IMG/VR virus record: IMGVR_UViG_3300030106_002217
Location: 1-47,751 of that record
Direction: 5' to 3' (one strand)
Source of the DNA: a virus
DNA length: 47,751 nucleotides
The translations under genes and the position numbers were made by a program. Shown one piece after another: positions 46,554 to 47,751 of this stretch. The number at the start of each line of letters is the position of its first letter. Position 1 is the first letter of the stretch. The notes under the pieces were generated by a model. The model was given only the letters and a program-made list of their open reading frames with translations. It was not told the origin of the DNA and did no database searches.

Positions 46554-47751
46554 AACGGAACCTCATCTGTTTCTATTGTTATTGGTTTTATTTCTACTTC
46601 TGCTCCAAACTCTGGTATCCACCAAACTCTAACGGACTTCCATTTACCTTGTGATGTTTGAAACTTTTTAACTACGGAACTATCTCCATTGTTTATCTCT
46701 TTGAGTCTTTCTTGAACTTGTGCTCTGGTATAATTATCGAACTTTCTGTTTCGCAGAAACTCCATCAAAGAGTCTATCTTGAAATAAGTTCTTGCTTCTT
46801 CTGCATCTGTAAATGGTTTACCAAGAACAACTTCCTCAAAACTTTGTGCCTGTACTCTGCCCGTGCAAAAGAGCTCGAGATAAGATAAAAACTGTCCCTT
46901 GTATGTTAGTTCTTGTGGTACGGCTATCTCATTACAGTTTTCAAGAAGACCATTGACTTGTACCTCCCAATCTCCGTCCTTCATCTTCGGCGGCATGAAG
47001 TTTAACTGCTCCATACATGCTCGTTGGAACAGTCTTGGAGCTTGTAGTTCTTCTGTTGTAAGTTCTAATCGTCTACCATCTATATCCAAGAACCATAAAC
47101 GAGGCTCTGATAATATAACAGACAAACCACTGATCGCAGGCATGGATGTTGTTCCGATACCATGTTTAAGTCCTCGACACACACCTTGATTGCAATGTGA
47201 GGACATAGGCTCGTCTTTACATAGATACTGATATTCTTTTTTCTCTAACTGTGATTGTATTGTAACGATCTCGGCAGCAGGTAACGGTGGTGTGAAATGT
47301 TTTACATTCAACTGCTCCAACTGCGACTTCCAATTATTAGGTTGAGACTTCTGTAAAAAAACACCTAACTGAAAAGCAACTTTGTTTCTGCCACCTTCAT
47401 GCACTCCAACAGATAACATGGCACGGAGACACGGAACAAAACCTGGAAATAGATTTGGTTTACCACCCACAGATATCTGCATAAATTTATTTGGATCACA
47501 TTTTACTGTCCCTAAATGTTGGATAAATTCTTTTAAACTAGCTTCGACATAAGTCTTGCCAACTTTAATAATGGCAAATCTCAAAGTTTTTTCTGCATCA
47601 AAGTATGGTAGATTGATGAAGTTGCCCACATCTCCTCGCTCTACCAATACTTGCTCTTGTTTTGGAAATATTTCACAACGTCCATGTCCAAGAGCTGCAG
47701 CTATCTCGGCAGCTTTATCTCTAAAGTCTGCCGCTTCCATCCACTTTGTAA
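46550..47751 (-). CDS. Archaeo-eukaryotic primase-like protein, C-terminal part (5'-truncated at window edge)
   Basis: The frame stays open past its first ATG (47740) up to the window edge, reading ..TKWMEAADFRDKAAEIA, so the real start is outside. EIFPKQEQVLVERGDVGNFI with NLPYFDAEKT fits the end of the catalytic domain of primases of the TOTE conflict-system type, in which FPKQ..GNxIxLP follows the catalytic Asp and His motifs. Then YLCKDEPMSSHCNQGVCRGL gives a Cys-x8-Cys-x4-Cys cluster, possibly metal-binding. The catalytic residues lie outside the window, so activity cannot be judged. It leads the replication operon. Confidence 0.7.
   Translation of the reverse strand, partial: TKWMEAADFRDKAAEIAAALGHGRCEIFPKQEQVLVERGDVGNFINLPYFDAEKTLRFAIIKVGKTYVEASLKEFIQHLGTVKCDPNKFMQISVGGKPNLFPGFVPCLRAMLSVGVHEGGRNKVAFQLGVFLQKSQPNNWKSQLEQLNVKHFTPPLPAAEIVTIQSQLEKKEYQYLCKDEPMSSHCNQGVCRGLKHGIGTTSMPAISGLSVILSEPRLWFLDIDGRRLELTTEELQAPRLFQRACMEQLNFMPPKMKDGDWEVQVNGLLENCNEIAVPQELTYKGQFLSYLELFCTGRVQAQSFEEVVLGKPFTDAEEARTYFKIDSLMEFLRNRKFDNYTRAQVQERLKEINNGDSSVVKKFQTSQGKWKSVRVWWIPEFGAEVEIKPITIETDEVPF

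Noticed and set aside
1-47751. Closed circular genome, based on the shared GTAA at the ends
   Set aside because: A four-base match is expected by chance, and both end genes lack their 5' parts when joined.
1-47751. Integrase, repressor or other lysogeny gene suggested by the Leu762 polymerase
   Set aside because: No such gene was recognised, although sequence beyond the edges is missing.

Overview
This window looks like most of the genome of an uncultured marine tailed phage, probably a short-tailed podovirus of the Caudoviricetes. Supporting features are a terminase, P22-like portal, phage co-chaperonin, capsid, T7 gp11/gp12-like tail proteins, very large internal virion proteins and a replication module. 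Many late proteins resemble families that recur in phages assembled from sea-water DNA; that is recalled family knowledge, not a search. No bacterial chromosomal gene, integrase, rRNA or tRNA was found.

Layout. (1) 1-840: 3' part of a small terminase gene, cut by the left edge, overlapping a VRR-NUC nuclease. (2) 861-6600: small genes of mostly unknown function, punctuated by intrinsic terminators, each followed by a repeated TCACAT-type leader. It includes a duplicated zinc-ribbon pair, an apparently permuted cysteine-rich protein and a DUF932-like protein. (3) 6600-7156: GC-rich non-coding region with three 24-bp tandem repeats, a recurring AGCTGG(A/T)CC motif, inverted repeats and then a clear sigma70-type promoter. 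(4) 7157-18694: packaging, head and lysis genes: large terminase, a large polyvalent-type protein, portal, EF-hand membrane protein, holin, GroES-like protein, scaffold and major capsid protein, ending in a terminator. (5) 18805-24104: decoration-like proteins, a run of eight very small Lys-rich proteins, and head-tail adaptors. (6) 24136-36654: virion and tail-fibre genes, including a cupredoxin-like virion protein, a fibre with an 80-residue repeat and a LamG/SPRY fibre. (7) 36654-42672: giant internal virion protein, M15 peptidase endolysin and two small genes. (8) 42861-47751, minus strand: primase (cut by the right edge), SF1 helicase, DUF6378 protein and family A DNA polymerase with overlapping ends, convergent with the late genes.

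How the parts work together. The minus-strand operon would copy the DNA. The two terminase subunits and portal package it into a capsid built on the scaffold with the phage GroES-like subunit. Adaptors, fibres and internal proteins form the short tail and ejection machinery. Holin plus M15 peptidase lyse the cell. The punctuated small-gene island is the best place to look for host-takeover or anti-defence functions.

Both edges cut genes whose 5' ends lie outside the window (terminase on plus, primase on minus), so the window is a fragment and not a closed circle. Functions are from motif recognition by eye; no database search was run.
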